Assembly: GCA_900107575.1 (NCBI GenBank)
Contig: FNQX01000005.1
Span: forward strand, 124,001 to 188,000
DNA from: Lachnospiraceae bacterium NK3A20
GTDB lineage: Bacteria; Bacillota; Clostridia; Lachnospirales; Lachnospiraceae
DNA: 64,000 nt
Reading direction: 5' to 3'
The notes below the pieces were generated by a model. The model saw nothing but the letters and a program-made list of their open reading frames with translations. It did not search any database and was not told where the DNA came from. Every line of letters starts with the position of its first letter. The stretch's first letter is position 1. This document shows, in pieces, positions 62,285 through 64,000 of the stretch. The translations under genes and the position numbers were made by a program.

Positions 62285-62313
62285 TTGACTTCCCTTTGAA
62301 TTTGGGGTAACAA
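62285..62313 (+). promoter_or_regulatory. Promoter of the cmk-ispH gene
   Basis: TTGACT (62285-62290) and TAACAA (62308-62313) with a 17-base spacer. The leader of about 110 bases carries a palindrome. Confidence 0.5.
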
Positions 62314-62326
62314 TTATTAGACTGCA

Positions 62327-62345
62327 TTGAAATCTCAGATTTCAA
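62327..62345 (+). repeat. Perfect 8-bp inverted repeat in the cmk-ispH leader
   Basis: TTGAAATC and GATTTCAA separated by TCA, just after the expected transcript start. It could be an operator or a short hairpin. Confidence 0.55.
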
Positions 62346-62430
62346 CGTATCTGTACCGTACAGCCCGGAGCACTTGCATTTTCGGACGTACCGCAGCAGA
62401 TATTCAGCATGCAGCGGGAGTTAGGTGTTA

Positions 62431-64000
62431 ATGGCGCAGACAACGTCCGGACCCATTCCGGAGGGCAAGTTCAATATCGCGATCGACGGACCTGCGGGAG
62501 CGGGCAAGTCGACCATTGCCAGAAGAGTTGCCAAAGAGGCAGGATATATTTACGTAGATACGGGAGCCATGTACAGAGCAATGGCTCTTTTTCTGCTGAG
62601 AAAAGGTATTACGACGGACCTGTCAGAGTCCGATCCTGCAGCCTTCCATGAAAAGGTTGCAGCTGTCTGCGAGGGCGCACAGATCACCATTGAATACCAG
62701 GGCGGGGAGCAGGTCGTTCTCCTGAACGGCGAGAACGTGAATTCTTATCTCCGCACCGAAGAGGTGAGCCGCATGGCCTCCGGAAGCTCTGCCATCCCCA
62801 AGGTTCGTGCGAAGCTCCTGGAACTCCAGCAGCACCTTGCAGAAACTTCCAACGTTGTCATGGACGGCCGGGACATCGGCACGGTAGTGCTGCCAGACGC
62901 GGACGTGAAGGTATACCTCACCGCGAGCGCGGGCGTTCGCGCGAGACGACGATACCTTGAGAACCTTGAGGCGAAGAAAAGCGGCAGAGAGCTCTCTCCC
63001 GACGATCTGGATCTTGCCAAGATCGAAGAGGATATCACAAAGCGCGACCACGACGACATGACGCGGAAGATCTCACCGCTTCGGCAGGCGCCCGATGCGA
63101 CGCTCGTTGACAGTTCGGATCTTACCATCGACCAGGTGGTGGAGGCGATCCTGAACCTTGTCGCGGTGAAAAAGGGACGTCCTCAAGTGATCACAGCGAG
63201 AACGGCCGGCTTTTGTTTTGGCGTGGAGAAGGCCGTCAACGCGGTTTACGATGAGGCAAATCAGGCAGAAAATGAGGCAGGCAGCCGCGGCAGCATTGTG
63301 ACCTACGGCCCCATTATCCATAACGAAGTCGTAGTAGAAGATCTGAAGAAGCGGGGCGTCGGCGTCATCAACGACCCTTCCGAGATCAGAGAGCACGCGG
63401 ACGGCACCATTGTGATCCGTTCCCACGGCGTGCCCAAGGCTCTGTATGACGAGATCAAGGAGAGCGGCGCAAGAGTAGTCGATACGACCTGTACTTTTGT
63501 CAAACGCATCCACGAGATTGTCGAGCGGGAATCGGCTGCGGGCCACCACATCGTCATCATCGGCAACCACGGACACGCGGAGGTCGAGGGTACGAAGGGC
63601 TGGTGCGCGGATCCGGTGAATCACCCTGCCACCGTCATCGAGACGATGGAAGAGGCAAAGAGCTACAACGAAGATAAGACAGTCCCGATCTGTGTCGTCG
63701 CGCAGACAACCTTCAACGGGGCGAAATTCGAAGAACTGGTGAAGATCCTCAAGGACAGAGGCTATCTTCTCACAGTCAACAACACCATCTGCAATGCCAC
63801 GAGAGAGCGGCAGCAGGAGGCGCGTGATATCGCCGAAAAGGCGGATATCATGATCGTGATCGGTGGAAAAGGCAGTTCCAACACGGCAAAGCTGTACGAC
63901 ATCTGCAGCGCGGTGTGCGGACGGACCTATTTCATACAGACGGTAGACGACTTGCATCTGGACCTGTTGCGTACGGACAGAATCATAGGAATCACCGCAG
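62431..64000 (+). CDS. Fused cytidylate kinase - IspH (HMBPP reductase), 3' end outside window
   Basis: Open from ATG 62431 to the window edge, 523 codons without a stop. Residues 1-245 are cytidylate kinase: P-loop AIDGPAGAGKST, YVDTGAMYRA, VMDGRDIGT. From about residue 252 the same frame is IspH: AGFCFGV, IRSHGVP, VVDTTCTFV and NTICNATRERQ give the three iron-sulfur Cys, and GHAEVEGTKGW the catalytic Glu. IspH makes the final isoprenoid precursors by reductive dehydroxylation. In Clostridia IspH is often fused to ribosomal protein S1, so an S1 part may follow outside. AGGTG lies before the start. Confidence 0.93.
   Translation, partial: MAQTTSGPIPEGKFNIAIDGPAGAGKSTIARRVAKEAGYIYVDTGAMYRAMALFLLRKGITTDLSESDPAAFHEKVAAVCEGAQITIEYQGGEQVVLLNGENVNSYLRTEEVSRMASGSSAIPKVRAKLLELQQHLAETSNVVMDGRDIGTVVLPDADVKVYLTASAGVRARRRYLENLEAKKSGRELSPDDLDLAKIEEDITKRDHDDMTRKISPLRQAPDATLVDSSDLTIDQVVEAILNLVAVKKGRPQVITARTAGFCFGVEKAVNAVYDEANQAENEAGSRGSIVTYGPIIHNEVVVEDLKKRGVGVINDPSEIREHADGTIVIRSHGVPKALYDEIKESGARVVDTTCTFVKRIHEIVERESAAGHHIVIIGNHGHAEVEGTKGWCADPVNHPATVIETMEEAKSYNEDKTVPICVVAQTTFNGAKFEELVKILKDRGYLLTVNNTICNATRERQQEARDIAEKADIMIVIGGKGSSNTAKLYDICSAVCGRTYFIQTVDDLHLDLLRTDRIIGITA

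Noticed and set aside
1-64000. Prophage, insertion sequence or integrative element
   Set aside because: No transposase, integrase, structural phage gene or terminal repeats were seen; gene content is mostly housekeeping.

Overview
The window looks like a chromosomal segment of a moderately GC-rich Clostridia bacterium, most likely Lachnospiraceae. The basis is the gene families rather than a database search: a T-box-controlled threonyl-tRNA synthetase, an AroE-AroK fusion, a Cmk-IspH fusion, Bmp-type nucleoside importers, an FtsL-like protein of clostridial type, DUF5688, and strong AGGAGG-type ribosome binding sites. No phage, insertion sequence, CRISPR array or rRNA is visible. Two tRNAs are present: Gly-CCC on the minus strand and Arg-CCG on the plus strand. 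Almost all genes are on the plus strand. The exceptions are a PIN/AbrB toxin-antitoxin pair, phosphoketolase, a PHP histidinol-phosphatase and tRNA-Gly.

Layout. 1-5.7 kb: end of a sugar ABC importer (two permeases), a LacI regulator and a GH35 beta-galactosidase, read as a galactoside-utilisation locus. 5.8-14.4 kb: GH25 lysozyme, a small zinc-finger membrane protein, polA, coaE, a WalJ-like metallohydrolase, an ACT protein with its UPF0210 partner, and fructokinase. 14.6-16.1 kb: a CstA peptide/pyruvate-type transporter whose ribosome binding site can be sequestered in a hairpin. 16.2-20.5 kb: a four-gene MoxR ATPase/VWA module. 20.7-22.6 kb: an orphan AbiEi-like antitoxin behind a palindromic operator, an FtsL-like protein, and xpt. 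22.9-29.7 kb: a Bmp-family nucleoside importer with two paralogous lipoproteins. 29.8-32.5 kb: a ModB-like permease with a strongly aberrant ModC-like ATPase. 32.5-35.7 kb: toxin-antitoxin pair and phosphoketolase on the minus strand. 36.0-40.3 kb: nrdR, aroE-aroK, aroQ, efp, DUF5688. 40.3-49.9 kb: a beta-lactamase-like hydrolase, a VanZ remnant, T-box/thrS, tRNA-Arg, an SH3b protein, an oxidoreductase, mnmA and hisK. 49.9-54.0 kb: YfhO and a second large membrane protein. 54.2-57.5 kb: gapA-pgk-tpiA. 57.7-64.0 kb: LCP protein, BaiN-type flavoprotein, an unknown membrane protein, and a Cmk-IspH fusion running off the right edge.

The genes suggest a saccharolytic anaerobe with galactoside and fructose use, glycolysis plus a phosphoketolase bypass, nucleoside salvage (Bmp importer and xanthine phosphoribosyltransferase), shikimate synthesis and Gram-positive wall assembly. 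Three patterns stand out. First, low-complexity, sometimes tandemly repeated segments are inserted in frame in otherwise conserved enzymes (GH35, ModC-like, AroE-AroK, the second Bmp lipoprotein, the SH3b protein). Second, several genes have a -10 box so close to the ATG that their mRNA should be nearly or fully leaderless. Third, the ModC-like protein has lost nearly every catalytic signature of an ABC ATPase except Walker A. The most unusual loci are that ModC-like protein, the AbiEi-FtsL pairing with its operator, and the MoxR/VWA module.
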